A stretch of DNA of 61,006 bases from Chara braunii (Eukaryota > Streptophyta > Charophyceae > Charales > Characeae). The stretch is taken from positions 1,758,759 to 1,819,764 of the forward strand of contig BFEA01000110.1 of NCBI GenBank assembly GCA_003427395.1, in the 5' to 3' direction. Below, piece by piece: positions 1 to 11,301 of this stretch; positions within the stretch are counted from its first letter, which is position 1, and each line of letters opens with the position of its first letter. Under the pieces are notes generated by a model, which saw nothing but the letters and a program-made list of their open reading frames with translations, was not told the origin of the DNA and ran no database searches. Position numbers and translations under genes: made by a program.

Positions 1-65
1 ACGCGTTCCCGCTCGTTCAGTGAACGCGCGTTCACCACATTCATACCCTGAACGCGAAACGCGTG
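1..65. repeat. GAACGCG palindrome block (putative hAT-type transposon end)
   Basis: The first 65 bases hold several copies of GAACGCG or its complement, including a perfect 16-bp palindrome GTGAACGCGCGTTCAC at 20-35. The neighbouring minus-strand RT reading frame is recognisable up to about base 66 and then loses all similarity to RT, so this block looks like the edge of a later insertion that continues off the window. Similar blocks lie at 28737-28815 and beside the hAT transposase at 60698-60780. Assignment to a hAT end is inference from that company. Confidence 0.45.
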
Positions 66-816
66 GTAACACAGTATCTAAGTAGTCATGGAAGATCCTA
101 TTCATAGCATGCTGGAATGTACCCGACGCATTGCAAAGGCCAAAGGGCATCACCACGAACTCGTACAGACCGTATCTGGTCTGAAATGCAGTTTTGTGTT
201 GATTCTCAGGTCTTATGGCAATCTGATGGTAGTCGGACTTTAAGTCTATCTTGCTGTAGTACTTACATCCCTGCACCCTATCCAATAGGTCGTCTATGCG
301 AGGTAGAGGCTCAACGTTCTTCAATGTGATGGCATTGAGGCCTCTCTAATCAATGCACATCCTCAACGACCCCCCCTTCTTCGGTACAAACAACACTGGA
401 GATCCGAAGCGGGAAGTACTCGGCCGTATCGAACCCTTTTCTGTCAGCTCTTTCAGTTGTCGTCGGAGTTTGTCGAACTCGGTCGGAGCCATCCTATAGA
501 TCCTTCCCTTTGGGGTTTTACTCCTTGGAATTATTTCTATGGCATGGACAATCTCCCTATCTACGACTCATGTGGGCTCCTTGAACATATCAGGGAACTT
601 AGCAACGACGTGTTCTATCTCTGGGGGTGTTTTAACGGCCTCGCCTTTCTCAGAGACGTACACAAGGTACATATCCTCCTCTTGGTTCTGTTTATAATAA
701 TTCTAGAACGTTGATGCACACAAGCAGCCATAGGATTCTAGTAACCTACTAGCCTTATACTTGATTAGCCTCATGATCCTTCCATCAGGCAACTTATGCT
801 TTAGCACCTTCTTGTC
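66..816 (-). pseudogene. Ty3/Gypsy pol fragment: N-terminal reverse transcriptase
   Basis: Read on the minus strand this is the start of a Gypsy reverse transcriptase. From high to low coordinate it shows the pre-RT stretch (FPDMFKEPT), then [26 protein letters not shown], then SKIDLKSDYHQI (the first catalytic Asp region) and VMPFGLCNASGTFQHAMNRI. The YxDD region that should follow is missing because the frame is cut near base 65. In-frame stops occur, for example after FKEPT near 580-590 and before the LERP segment near 345. It continues the protease/gag ORFs of the same element upstream. RT copies retrotransposon RNA into DNA in cytoplasmic particles; this copy cannot be functional. Confidence 0.85.
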
Positions 817-1365
817 CTAGTCAACCTCAAGGTAGTACATTCCTAGCAGCATATCAAATGGTAAGTTGTCGCTAACCGGGAACGAAATCTTATAATTAAG
901 TTTCCCTCCTCCATAGGACAAAGTACAGACTACATCCTTGACATAGTATGTGACTACCATGCGCTCCTTATTGGCCAAAGTAGATGCTACCGGTCTACTA
1001 AGGTGTTGTACCCGGTCCTCTAGGTGCAGCCTTTCCAAATAGTCGGGACTTATATAATTCCGCGTGGAGCCGATGTCTACGAAGGCACCACATTTGCGGC
1101 CTCCTACAGCAACTTCCACGACGAAATGTTCCCCTCTAGGACCTCTACTTAGTGCCACCCAAGATTCGCGAGGGTCCTTGCTTGACCACTCACTTTCTAA
1201 ATCTTCTAAGGCCTCAGACACATCCAACGTACAGAGCATAATTTGGTCTAGATGAGTCTGCGGGGTGACTAAAGAGTCATTAGCTATAGCCATCTCATGA
1301 AGTGCGGAGGGTATCTGGCCCACTTCACCATGAGTAGAAGCAGCTAAAACTTCCACCGGCCTCAA
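817..1365 (-). pseudogene. Ty3/Gypsy aspartic protease region
   Basis: A 182-codon open frame on minus carries a retropepsin-like domain. The active-site triad region reads AFVDIGSTRNYIS, where the family usually has D-S/T-G-A/S; here Ile replaces the usual Ser/Thr, so activity is doubtful. Downstream FPVSDNLPFDMLLGMYYLE matches the second conserved hydrophobic segment (LGM in place of ILG) before the flap-to-RT linker. Retropepsins are homodimers that cut the Gag-Pol polyprotein. The ORF lies between the gag zinc-knuckle region and the RT fragment, the standard Gypsy order. The first Met is only the first in the open stretch; the protein would be part of a polyprotein. Confidence 0.75.
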
Positions 1366-3199
1366 GTGTTTCCCGAACTGGAACTGGTCCCAGCCTGGGA
1401 AGAAGGTACCCCTCCCTTAGGGGGTATCTTCTGCATGACCTTTGCGTTTTTGCACTATTACTGGGTGTGTCCGTATTCACCACAGTTAATGCAAGCACCA
1501 CGCACTCGGCGGTCCCGCCACACTTCCTGGACTGATTGGAGGCGTTCTGCCCTTGACTCTTTTGATTGCCCTTACCTCGGCCACTTGCCTTAGTCTTTAC
1601 TACTGCGGCGAGGGTGCTACCTCGGGCCTCAGCGACTTCCTCGCCGTCGTACTCTGGACTGTCCATCAGGTCGGTAAGTTCGTCGATTTCAGTTTGAGTC
1701 TCATCGGACCCAACCATCATCAATCTACTACCCTTCTTTCTCCATTCCTGTGGACTCTTCTTCTTCCTTCCGTCTACTGGAGTAGGTTGAGCACTTCCTA
1801 GAGTAACCTCTAAGTCTAAGGCCTTTCTAAAGAAGGTCTCAAAGGTATGATACTCGAGACGAGCCTCGCTGGCCGGTAAGGTCCTGAATTCTAGGGCAGA
1901 CATCTCAGAAACATGGTCAACAAGACATGGTCATCATAGCGTATATCAGGCACAACGATGAGGTTCTCCACAGTAGACGTTAGCTCTCTGACAGACTTGT
2001 ACCTACGTTGGTCCAGTTTCAACATCACGCTAGTGGCAATTTGTGCCTGCTGCGGATTATGCCAGCGAGCTTTTACCATGTCCAAGAACTCCTCTAAAGT
2101 GAGGGTTTTACCCCAATCTGCCATGCGTCGTCTGAACCCGGCCTTCGCTACTATCCCATCCAGCCATTTGGTTGCCTTACCTTCAAGGTAAGATGCAGCA
2201 GTAATCACCTCCTCCTCCTGCAAAGTCCTCTTTGCCCTTACCCACATTGGAACAATTATCAACCAAGTGTTGAGTTCCTCGTCCTTCTTCTCACCAGAGA
2301 AGGCAAGGGGCGGTTTCATTGGGGTCTTTGGGTACCATTGACCTTGTTGTTGTCTCTGTGGTGGAACAATTTGTTGCGGTGATTGTGTAGCTATCACTGT
2401 TGGACCAGAAGAAGAAGAAGTAACAGTCTGTGCAGTTGCTGCAGACGTACCACTTGGTTGTGTGCCAGCTTGTACCGAGAAAGGGCATCACATCGCCGTT
2501 AACGGCAACGACGACTGTGCTGCTGGCCATAATCCTGGCCTTTCCAAAAGGTCCAAGGAGTTCTACATGAAATCCAGCCTACTATCCGTGTGTGCATGCA
2601 GCGACAATACACTGACCTTCAACACTTTCATTTGGTCAGACATTGCTGACTCCTCCAAACCCTCTAATGCAGCTTTGTCTGCCTCTAATGTATCAAGCCT
2701 AGCTGTTCTATTTTTGACCTCCTTTTCTCTATCTGTAGCTTGCTTCAGTTCCCTCTCTAACCGAGCGCGGATCCTTTCGACTTGTTGGAGCTCTAGTAGC
2801 TCCCTTCCGCGTGGGGTCAACGGACTGAACTATGAGCCCGCCATTTGACTTGTGGACTGACTAGAACCTACTGATCGGAAAGTACCCGTGGACCCAGATG
2901 GCATACCCAACAGGGTCCCAGACGAGGATGCAGCAGAGGAGGCTGCAGCAGTAGTCATTGCTGCTGCGCTGGCTGCTGCTGCCCGTTCCCTAGCTGCAGC
3001 GTTTGTTGCTGTCAACGCCTGACTTGCAACTAGTGTTGTTTCCCTCGCTGTTGCGTAAGCACGGGCTCTAACTTCGGCACGAAGTTGTCTTTCGTCTCCT
3101 GGTCGTAGGGCTTGAAACACGTGCGGGACCCTGAGTGAGTCTCGAACGTGTCAGCCTCGCATCGTCAACTCTACCCTCATCGGTGTCTGACCCACTCAT
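1366..3199 (-). pseudogene. Ty3/Gypsy gag with coiled coil, capsid domain and broken CCHC knuckle
   Basis: Gag builds the virus-like particle and binds RNA. The likely start is the ATG whose complement is 3197-3199, reading MSGSDTDEG. After a frameshift near 3120 comes an Ala-rich segment (2830-3120), a stop at about 2830, then a Glu/Arg/Leu-rich coiled coil (2563-2820). A Gln/Ser-rich linker leads to the capsid-type domain at 1891-2397 (TWLIIVPMWVRAK, ATKWLDGI, LEEFLDMVKARW). A Lys-rich tail follows to 1500. The zinc knuckle C-x2-C-x4-H-x4-C is visible at about 1455-1495 in a shifted frame, but the last spacer contains two consecutive stop codons (TAA, TAG). The order gag-pro-RT and the knuckle make the call secure; the copy is clearly dead. 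Confidence 0.8.
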
Positions 3200-3646
3200 A
3201 AGTTAGGCAAACACTATCTGCACTACAACTCCCTGTTGGAGTCCTACCACAACATGTGTCTGACCGACACCTAATTTTCTAAAAATAAATGTGTGCTGCA
3301 GGTCCCCTACTCAACCGATCAAGTGACAACCTTACAACATTCACAAAGACTGTCAACATAATTTAACAGCAGCATGAGATAGGGGATACCTAGTCGCAGA
3401 AGCACAAGACTAGCCGAGGAAGAAGGGATAACGAATTAGTTTCACTATGAGTTTTACTGTTTCGCCAACCTGGTTTTCCTTCCGCTGGTTTTTTACGTCT
3501 AAAAATCATTAATTATCGACTAATTATCAGCTATCAGTTATCACAAAGAATCATCATTTTTTGGATTTTTTATATTATTGTTGCTTAGCTGTAATAACAT
3601 TCGCATGACTATTATATTTGCCTGATCCAAAAAAGAGGAAGTCACA
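3200..3646. other. Junction between Gypsy 5' leader and LINE 5' region, no gene
   Basis: About 450 bases without a convincing ORF. The left part is presumably the leader of the minus-strand Gypsy element and the AT-rich right part (3470-3640) the 5' UTR of the LINE. I could not find an LTR boundary, a primer-binding site or a target-site duplication here. Confidence 0.5.
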
Positions 3647-5581
3647 ATGAATCTCAACTTCAGACGCGCAAAAGGGTCGAGTTCATTGCTCTTCTACCAA
3701 GGAGCAATGAGGCACGCAATGATGAAGCAGATTGGTCAAACACCTTATACCTGGCCTGGGGTAGTGCCCACAGCTTGGAATTCGAGGAGAATGGGTGGTC
3801 ACACAGAGAATCAGAAGGAGAGATTGATGGCCATTAGTCCATTACGGATCACACGAGGAAAGATGACAATCAAACAGGGGTCTCAAGAGTCGTCAATGGT
3901 TGTTGATACCTCTCCCCTAAGCCATGGTGACTTCCCTTCCTTGAACCACGACATCACAAAAACAGGAGAAGACAAACAGCCGGAAAGAAACACAACCAAC
4001 AGTGTATCCTCAACACAAGAAAATGATCTCATTATGATAAAAAGTGATGATGGAGAAGAGAGAGAAAAGAGGGAAGATGATGATGGAAGTAATGGAATAA
4101 ATGATGATGAGATACTCACTGAAGACGAAAGGATGCAAAAAAAACCACCTTCCTCAACTGCAGAGTTTGATGAGAAGAACACAGATAAGGTGACTGGACA
4201 AGTGGCACGACATCCTTCATGGGCGCAGAAGGTGAGGGAGACTCTGCAAAACAAAACGCTGATCATCCAGCGTCTAGCGATTGACCCAGCTGGATCTCCT
4301 GCAGAAGCATTGAAGGTCCCTCTTGGGAACCTGTCCTCAGCAAGGGCGTATTTTCTCTCCCTGTTTCTTCAGTCATCTGAGCACTTAGTCATAGACCAAG
4401 GAAGAAGGAAAACTCTAATGAAGGCTTATCCGCAAAACAAATTGGCTCAACGAGACCAAGTATACACCAAACACGGCACCAATTTGATATTTTATGATGA
4501 CGCTGCCTACAGGTCGGGCAACGATAAAATAAAATACATATGTAAAAAATTAGAATCATTGAGAGAAGGACCGGAAGGTGTAAATGAATTTTTTTTAATT
4601 CAACCAATTACCCTTACGGTTTTCACGATTCTCAACCTATTTGGAAAAGATAAAGTGAAAATGGATGCATGAAAAAAAAAGTCTTGGGACAGATCCGAAG
4701 TCAGAATCTATCCATGGCTGCCAAGAAAGGTCGGACCGGAAGAGAAGAGGGAACAGATGATGAAGGATTTCTATTGGGTAGAATTCAGACATATCCCAAT
4801 AGAAATCCAAGCGTCTTTCATACATGATTTTGGTCAGCAGTATAAGACAGTTGATATTATCAACCCTCTGCCTTCCTACGTGGCCAAACGAGATGATTAT
4901 CTAATGCTGGCATTGGATCTTCCCAAAGAACAAGTAATTTCACTAGATGATACCATTCCTTTTAAACTGGGAGGGAAGGTGTACCAGATTCATACGACTC
5001 ACAAATTCAGACCTTAGTGTTTTAAGTGTAAAGCCTATGGATACCTGCATACAGACTATGCATGTACACAACACCCCCATCATGCGATTCCCCCGGACAG
5101 ACACCTAAAAAAGGATCCTCAAAGACCTAACAAATGGATTCCAGCAGTTCCAGGCCATGAAGGATGGGTGTACCGTGAGGAACTCAATCATGCGGGGCAA
5201 CCGGTGGGATGGGTGTGGGAAGGGAGAAGTGATTTTCACAAATCTCCCCGCCCGTCACAGGACTGGCTTCCTCCCTCTCATCCACCGTCTACCTCAGAGC
5301 AGAGTCAATCTCACCATCGGCAACAACGCCACTCTTCTCAGTCTGGGAAGTTTGCGCTCTCTGAGGTAAATAAACAAGGAATATCTACGAAAGTTCAACC
5401 AAATCGAGGTGGTGGGAATAAAGATATGTCCATAAGTGGTAATGATGGAAAAAACGGGAAATCTCAGAGGCAATATGGACTGAATGCATCCTCAATGATA
5501 GCAGGGGACCGTTCTGTTGGTCCCAAAGCAACAAACTCTATATACAAAGAAATGTGGCAGTTTCCGGATGGAAGGAAGTGA
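3647..5581 (+). pseudogene. LINE ORF1 (nucleic-acid-binding protein, DUF4283-like)
   Basis: The first ORF (3647-4672, 341 codons) is Lys/Glu/Asp-rich and largely disordered (EEREKREDDDGSNGINDDE). Its end and the next open stretch (4757-5017) resemble the DUF4283 domain of plant L1 ORF1: YPWLPRKVGPEEKREQ, then DFYWVEFRHIPIEI. A TAG just after THKFRP breaks the frame; immediately after it comes a zinc knuckle with the pattern C-x2-C-x6-H-x4-C (5018-5065), wider than the usual C-x2-C-x4-H-x4-C. A Ser/Gln/His-rich tail continues to 5581. ORF1 proteins coat LINE RNA and act as chaperones. At least two stops separate the pieces, so this is a pseudogene. Confidence 0.7.
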
Positions 5582-5858
5582 AGAAGAAAGGAGAAGTACA
5601 TGAACTCAAATGGTTCAATCAGGACCTCTTGATGAAACTTCGGCTAATGAAAATCAAAGCAAACAGTTTCTGGTCTGAAACTGATGTTGGAACACTACTG
5701 GTCCGCCACCTCAGTCAACACACGTGAACCTTAGGAGGCCTGATGAATCTTGGCCAATGGCAGGAAGACCCAATTGATGTAACAGTTACGTTCTCTACGC
5801 CTCTTCCTTAGGGGAAGAACAACTGATCTGTCGGGATAATTTTGGAAGGAACTGTAAA

Positions 5859-6788
5859 GTGGAAAAATTTCAGGTATTGGATGCCTTATACAATAATGAT
5901 AAAACCTGGAAATTTGTGAAAAGACAAACAGACTTAGATTTGAAATCCTTGAATGTTAGTGGACTTGCGTCAGCTAAGTTTGAGAAGAAACAAACCATTT
6001 ATGACCAACTTAAAGGAATTGGGAGAAAACAATGGCCTGATATTATTTGTATCCAAGAAATACATCTAATGGACTCAACATCTCATAATCATTGTCATAA
6101 TCTGATATGGCCTCACACAACCTTCAGAGCCCACGCACCTCACCTAGGAAGTGTGGGGGTAGCAATATGGATTCCGCCAGGTTCCAAACTAGAACCAGTT
6201 TACTGGGAGGTGGATAAAGAAGAATGGAGATTGGCATATATCCTGACAATGTTGGAACTCGAAATAGTCATTGTCCTATGTGTCTATGGACCAAATGAGA
6301 TTGGTAATCGTCAAAAACTTTTTGAATCTCTCATTCCTAAACTTCCGGTGGGTGTACCAGTGATCATGACTGGGGATTTCAACGTCGCGTTTGATCGATT
6401 CCTGGATCGATGGAGGATTCTCAACCTGAGTCCTGCCTATGTGGAAGCAGATGAAGCAATGATTACCAATCTAATTCAATCCTTCAATCTGTTTGACTCT
6501 TTCAGAAGATTGAACCCCACTCTCCGCTCCTTCACATGCTTTCGAAAAAGTCAGAATATGTCGGCTTCCAAATCAGGAATCGATTTAATACTCATTTCAG
6601 AAGAATTGGAAGGTTCTCTACAAATCGCAGAGATTTTCCCCAAGAGTCCCCTAGCAGGACTAGACCACGCCATGTGTGTAGTCATCCTCTCCTTTAGGAA
6701 AAAAACAGATCAAGGTAAGAGTTTCTACAAGCTAAACACATCTCACCTTAAAATAGATAGTTTCAGGTCATATCTTAAGGACATCTAG
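5859..6788 (+). pseudogene. LINE ORF2 part 1: apurinic/apyrimidinic-type endonuclease
   Basis: This 309-codon open stretch is the EEP-fold endonuclease that nicks target DNA for target-primed reverse transcription. Visible motifs in order are SLNVSGL near the start, DIICIQEIH (metal-binding Glu), YGPNEIGNR, MTGDFNVAFDR (catalytic Asp and Asn), KSGIDLILIS (the RIDxI motif) and GLDHAMCVVI (the SDH motif with the terminal His). All key residues are present although Ser is replaced by Leu before Asp-His. A stop follows SYLKDI, where the protein should continue into the linker and RT. Bases 5582-5858 between ORF1 and this frame hold no further recognisable domain. Confidence 0.85.
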
Positions 6789-9380
6789 ACTATCTGGCAT
6801 CAACAAAAAGCGTTTATTCAGGATGATATTACATGGTTCAACAACGGTCTAGTTTTTCTAGGGCGTAAATGCAACGAATATTCGAAACTACTAGCAGCCT
6901 ACAGATATTCAAACGAAACAAGAACATACCAGCGAATCCAACAACTTCAAACCTTAGAAGATGACAATCCAAAGGACGAGGACAATGTTAAATTAGCTCA
7001 AGAACTTCAAACACTACAGGATCACCTTCTCTCTCAGATGGAGTATCGTTGTTATGGGGCAGGATCAGGGGTAAACTAAGACAACTAGTCACTTAGGAAA
7101 ATATGGATGCAAGATTTTTTGCCACGACTAGAGCTCGGATTGGAAGAACAGTTATAAAAGCTCTTTCACACCCTCATAGGACAAATGACCAACTAGCCAC
7201 CTCTACATCAGAGTGCACCAAAATTGCCAGAGAATTTTTTCAAAACCTCTTTTTATCAGAAACACGAAACTCTCCTGTGGAGCAAAGAAATAAAGAGATT
7301 GATGTATTTTTGAAGCCAATGACCAAAGCTCTTGCTCAATCACAAAAAGAACAGATGAAATTACCTCTTACTGAGGAAGAAGTGTGGAGTGCTTTGATGC
7401 TTATGGAGGAGGAAAAGACGCCAGGCATTGATGGACCACCAAAGGAATTCTCGGAAACCCTATGAGATTTTATTTCTCAAGATCTAATGCAATTCTATTA
7501 TAATGTCTGAGAATCTGGTCAGATGGGAGAAATTGTGGGACAAAGAGTCTTAACATTGCTCTACAAAAAGAGGGACAAATGTAACATTCGTAATTACCGT
7601 CCCATCACACTTCTCATTGTGGTCTATAAGCTCATCAAAAAAATTCTCACAATTTGATTAAACAAAATTATAGCAGATATAATTCACCCATCCCAAACAG
7701 GTTTTATTCAAGAAAGAAATATTCAGGATAATATTTTATTAATCAACGAACTAATTAAACTCTCGCGTCAATCTAAGCATAACGTTGTTTTTATTTTCAT
7801 AGACTTTGAGAAAGCATATGATCATGTAGATTGTTTTTTTCTGGATAAATGTCTGCCTAAATTTAATTTTGGTCCAAATTTCAGACGATGGATTAAGATT
7901 CTACATGAGAATGCTACAACGAGAGTCATGGTCAATCGTAATGTGGCCCCTCCTATAATGTTACAGAGATCAGTAAGGCAAGGGGACCCAATTGCCCCAT
8001 TCTTTTTTATAATCATTATGGAAGCTCTGGCGGCTAATCTCCGCCAACACAAAGATATAAAACGCATATAAGTGACCTCTATACCAGAGGAAGCTATACC
8101 GGTCTGCTCTCTCTTCGCTGATGATCTCTCCCTGATGGTTGATGCCTCACAAGAAAATCTTAAGGCAATTCAATGAATCATGGACGGATTTTGCAAACTT
8201 TCAGATATGCGAGTTAACTAGGGGAACAAAACACTGGGATGGTGGATTCACTATCAAGGAGGAAGGCTTCCAGAGAGACCAATGATTAATTTAATGGCTC
8301 CCTACTCATACACCAATCAGGGTCTTAGGGATTTCTCTTTCCGCGCTAGGCAAACCTGCTTCCAATAATACCACGATCATACAACAAGCACACTCAAAGC
8401 TAGAACTATGGAAGGACAAACACACTTCACTACTCGCAAGAACACTAACGATTAACAACGTGGTTCTTGCTTCAATTTGGTATAAATCAGCAATATGGGC
8501 TCTGGATAAAGTCACCATAAAAGTATTACAAAGACAGTTAGCAGCCTCTCTGGCGTCGGAATCATGAATGTGAAAACATCATTAGTAGAGTGGCATGGTT
8601 AACTATTATCCAACCTAAAGCGAAAGGAGGTCTAGGCATTATTGCTCCCAACACCCAAGCAATGGCCTTGTCCATACAATGGCTTAAGCGCCTACGATTC
8701 AATCCTCAAACCACTTGGAGCATGCTAGCTTGTGAACAAATAAGAAGACTAGCCCCACCCACCTCAAAATTAATAGACTCCCTCATGTGGTTGGAGAATA
8801 GATGCTGGTCACTCCCGAGAGGTACTCCAAATGCTCCCCAAAACCTGGCACCCTCAGACCGTCAAGCCGCCAAGGCAGACTTAGTTAGAGATCCCATTTA
8901 GATTGATCCGCTGAAAACAGGGAGGAAACTGCCACTCCCAGATAAGACGGCTCCGGATAGATGGGAAGAGGTTTGCCAACAACCACTTTTCAACAACACA
9001 TTCATTAGAGATTCTCAAGGTTATACCCTAAACTGTTTTGATTCATCCTGGAAAGGGTGCATCAAAAGAGGAATTACACGCGTTAGGGATATCTGAAATA
9101 CGGAGGGCAAAGACTGGATTGAAACGGCGCACCTTCATGAAAGACTAAGATACTGCCACAATCAGAAAGAAGCCCGGAACAAATAATTGATATAGTTTCA
9201 TGGGATTGGGTTAGAATCCTGAAAAAATGGTCCATACTAATTTCATGTGACTGGGTATCCTTGACAGATCAACCAGGATTAGTTGGAAAGGTGGAGGAGG
9301 TTCGAACTACGGGTGACATCTTACTATCCTTATTTAACCTGGGAGAAGATGGTTACCTGAGAATAAGTCCACAACAGCTA
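6789..9380 (+). pseudogene. LINE ORF2 part 2: reverse transcriptase
   Basis: The linker runs to about 7100. The RT then shows EEEKTPGIDGPPKEF (7410-7450), [13 protein letters not shown] (7600), HPSQTGFIQERNI, VFIFIDFEKAYDHVD (catalytic Asp, about 7790-7830), LQRSVRQGDPIAPFFF (7960-8000) and LFADDLSLMVDA (8110-8140), where FADD is the LINE form of YxDD. The thumb region carries WLTIIQPKAKGGLGII at about 8595. At least five in-frame stops (after FSETL, YYNV, ILTI, HKDIKRI and LKAIQ) break the frame, so no polymerase can be made. RT would extend the nicked target using element RNA as template. Confidence 0.85.
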
Positions 9381-10112
9381 ACAGGATGGTTAAGAAAAAA
9401 TTAATTTATTTAGGATCAGAGTCCTAACAATCCAAGAAAAATGGTTGGCCTATAAACCGAACACTCCCATTTCTCATCTCCCCTTTGATACGGCTAGCTG
9501 GTCTTGGTCTTCCAAGTCCGCCAAGGGTTGTTCTCATACCAGAATGCTCCATACACTATCAGTCAAATCCACTTACAGGATGTTTCGCCCCAAGGTGAAT
9601 ATAAAGGATAAAATAGAAGACCGATGGATGAGGCACCTTAATGTAAGCAAAAAAGAGTTGCGCCCAGTTAAATGGTTCCAGACCATAAAATCTAGACCGG
9701 CTAAAATTGCATCACTACAGTGGAAAATTACTCATCGTTGTTTACCCACAAACGACTGGATTATTGACAGAACCTCTCTTGAACAAAGAGGAATAGCCCT
9801 ACCCTAGTGTAAGTTCTGCAAATCAGCATTCCCATCCAAACTCATTCTGGAAACTATAGAACATATTTTCATGCGGTGTCTAGGTTCTATATGGCTATGG
9901 CGATGGTGGGATAGGATTTGGAACCAGATAGAAACATCTCTCCCCTAGCCATGGAACTGGAAAGCGCTCCTGCTGGAGTCCTGGAACCCAATTGAAATAG
10001 ATAGCTTCACATCGAATCTATTCACAATTGGAAGAAGAGCAGTCATCTGGGCACTATAGACACGTAGATGTACTTATGAGATGGAAGGCGCCCGACTTGA
10101 TGACCTAAATTT
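9381..10112 (+). pseudogene. LINE ORF2 part 3: zf-RVT zinc-binding region
   Basis: An open stretch at 9445-9807 (WSSKSAKGCSHTRMLHTLSV, then IASLQWKITHRCLPTND) leads through a TAG into CKFCKSAFPSKL and ETIEHIFMRCLG. Cys-x2-Cys, then His and Cys in EHIFxxC, is the zf-RVT signature found after RT in plant-type LINEs. It is thought to help bind nucleic acid. The frame continues to about 10080 (IGRRAVIWAL, stop, TRRC) and is then interrupted by the SINE insertion whose target site begins at 10099. Confidence 0.75.
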
Positions 10113-10596
10113 TTTTTATTTTTTTTTTACTATATTCTTCTCTCAACTTCTGTTTTTGTTTACCTTCCACTACCTACTCCAAAGACTATCTAGAGGGGAC
10201 CCCTGCCAGCATACTTTTCCTGTCTTTGTGAAGGGGAGATTTCATGTTGCCCCTTGCCCCTAATGGTTAGGGTATAGGGTTGGGGCCGCCAGTGGGGGTC
10301 TGGCTAACACAAAGACCGAGACCTGCCAGTAGTTGTGCCTCCCTTTCTCATTGTCCCCCACCCTTCATCGAGTAGCAGCAGAGGCAATGGCCAACACTCT
10401 CCCACACACCACACACAACCCACTCGCGCTCACACTCACACCCGTGTTGGTCATAGACCCCGCTAATACCGATCAGGGGTATCCAGAGGACTATCACAGT
10501 CCGTTGGCACTAAGTGCGCTGCAGGCGATCATGAGGCTTGAACCCACAACCTCCTGAATGCCACTTGCATGCCTAACCAACTGAGCTAGGCCGCTG
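10113..10596 (-). mobile_element. tRNA-derived SINE inserted in the LINE
   Basis: On the minus strand this 480-bp segment starts with a tRNA-like head (10525-10594), continues through an unrelated body and ends in an A-rich tail (complement of 10111-10128). The flanks are similar on both sides: GATGACCTAAATTT at 10099-10112 and GATGAACCAAGATTT at 10597-10611, an imperfect target-site duplication. LINE-like coding sequence resumes after it (see next entry). Head, tail and duplication together define a SINE mobilised by a LINE. Confidence 0.65.
10525..10594 (-). tRNA. tRNA-like SINE head with Pol III A and B boxes (not a functional tRNA)
   Basis: The minus strand has an A box TAGCTCAGTTGG and a B box GGTTCAAGCC with tRNA-like spacing. 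T-arm pairing is acceptable (GTGGG with CTCAT, including G-T pairs), while the acceptor stem has mismatches and no clean anticodon stem can be formed. It therefore reads as an internal Pol III promoter of a SINE rather than a working tRNA; the parent isoacceptor cannot be assigned. Confidence 0.6.
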
Positions 10597-11117
10597 GATG
10601 AACCAAGATTTACAGAAACCATCAAACAACATGTTCAAGTAGAAATTACCACTAGATGGGAAGTACTGAAAGAGAAACTCAAATACTTTAAAACAAAAAG
10701 GGATATTAAGCACCACATTCAAACATTCACTCAAAATTGGCTTGGAGGGGAACAAGGAGGAAAGTTGGGGCAAGTGAAATGGGAAGGAACACAAGACAGC
10801 GACCAGGATGAGCCGCCAAGGAATTACAAGCTAATCTTCAATGATTGGAGTAATATTGACCCTACCATTCCAATGCGACCACTATCAGAATTTCTAGATC
10901 CCTTTCCCCCTGCAGGACTGACCTTCGTTCCCAGATCTTGGTTTATGCCGGACTCGGAATAACAATGCCAATATTCCCCTTCTTATGCAAATTGTGAAGT
11001 TCAACTCTAGTAGATTTCAAGTGCTAGGTGACCAAGCATATATGGCGCCCGTTCAGGGTGAAGAGGCACAAAATGCCAATCTCTTTCTATTCTCATACTC
11101 AGTTCATATGAACAGAA
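10597..11117 (+). pseudogene. LINE ORF2 C-terminal tail and start of 3' UTR
   Basis: After the SINE an open frame resumes: ETIKQHVQVEITTRWEVLKE, KYFKTKRDIKHHI, then the open stretch 10765-10962 ending SWFMPDSE. No catalytic motif is visible. It is placed in the LINE because it lies between the SINE target site and the LINE hairpins and A-tail on the same strand; this is inference. From 10963 to 11117 I see no coding potential. Confidence 0.45.
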
Positions 11118-11122
11118 GGGAC

Positions 11123-11196
11123 GCTGGGCCCGGTTCCCAGCACAAGCTATACCTTGTTTTGTAAGTTGTCTAGGGACGCTGGACCCGGTTTCCAGC
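11123..11196 (+). other. Twin stem-loops in the LINE 3' UTR
   Basis: Two hairpins lie 36 bases apart. The first is GCTGGG / CCCAGC (11123-11128 and 11136-11141), the second GCTGGA / TCCAGC (11178-11183 and 11191-11196). Both have the identical 7-base loop CCCGGTT. The loop-closing pair differs (G-C versus A-T) with both sides changed, a compensatory substitution that supports selection for the stem. Their place just upstream of the A-tail suggests a recognition structure for the LINE RT. Confidence 0.6.
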
Positions 11197-11301
11197 AGGT
11201 GCAGCTCCCCACCAATGGAAAGGAGCCGCTCGCCAACGACGCCAAGTGTTAGTGGTGTCTGCCTTTATTAACATCACTAACATTGTAGGGGGGTTTTGGT
11301 T

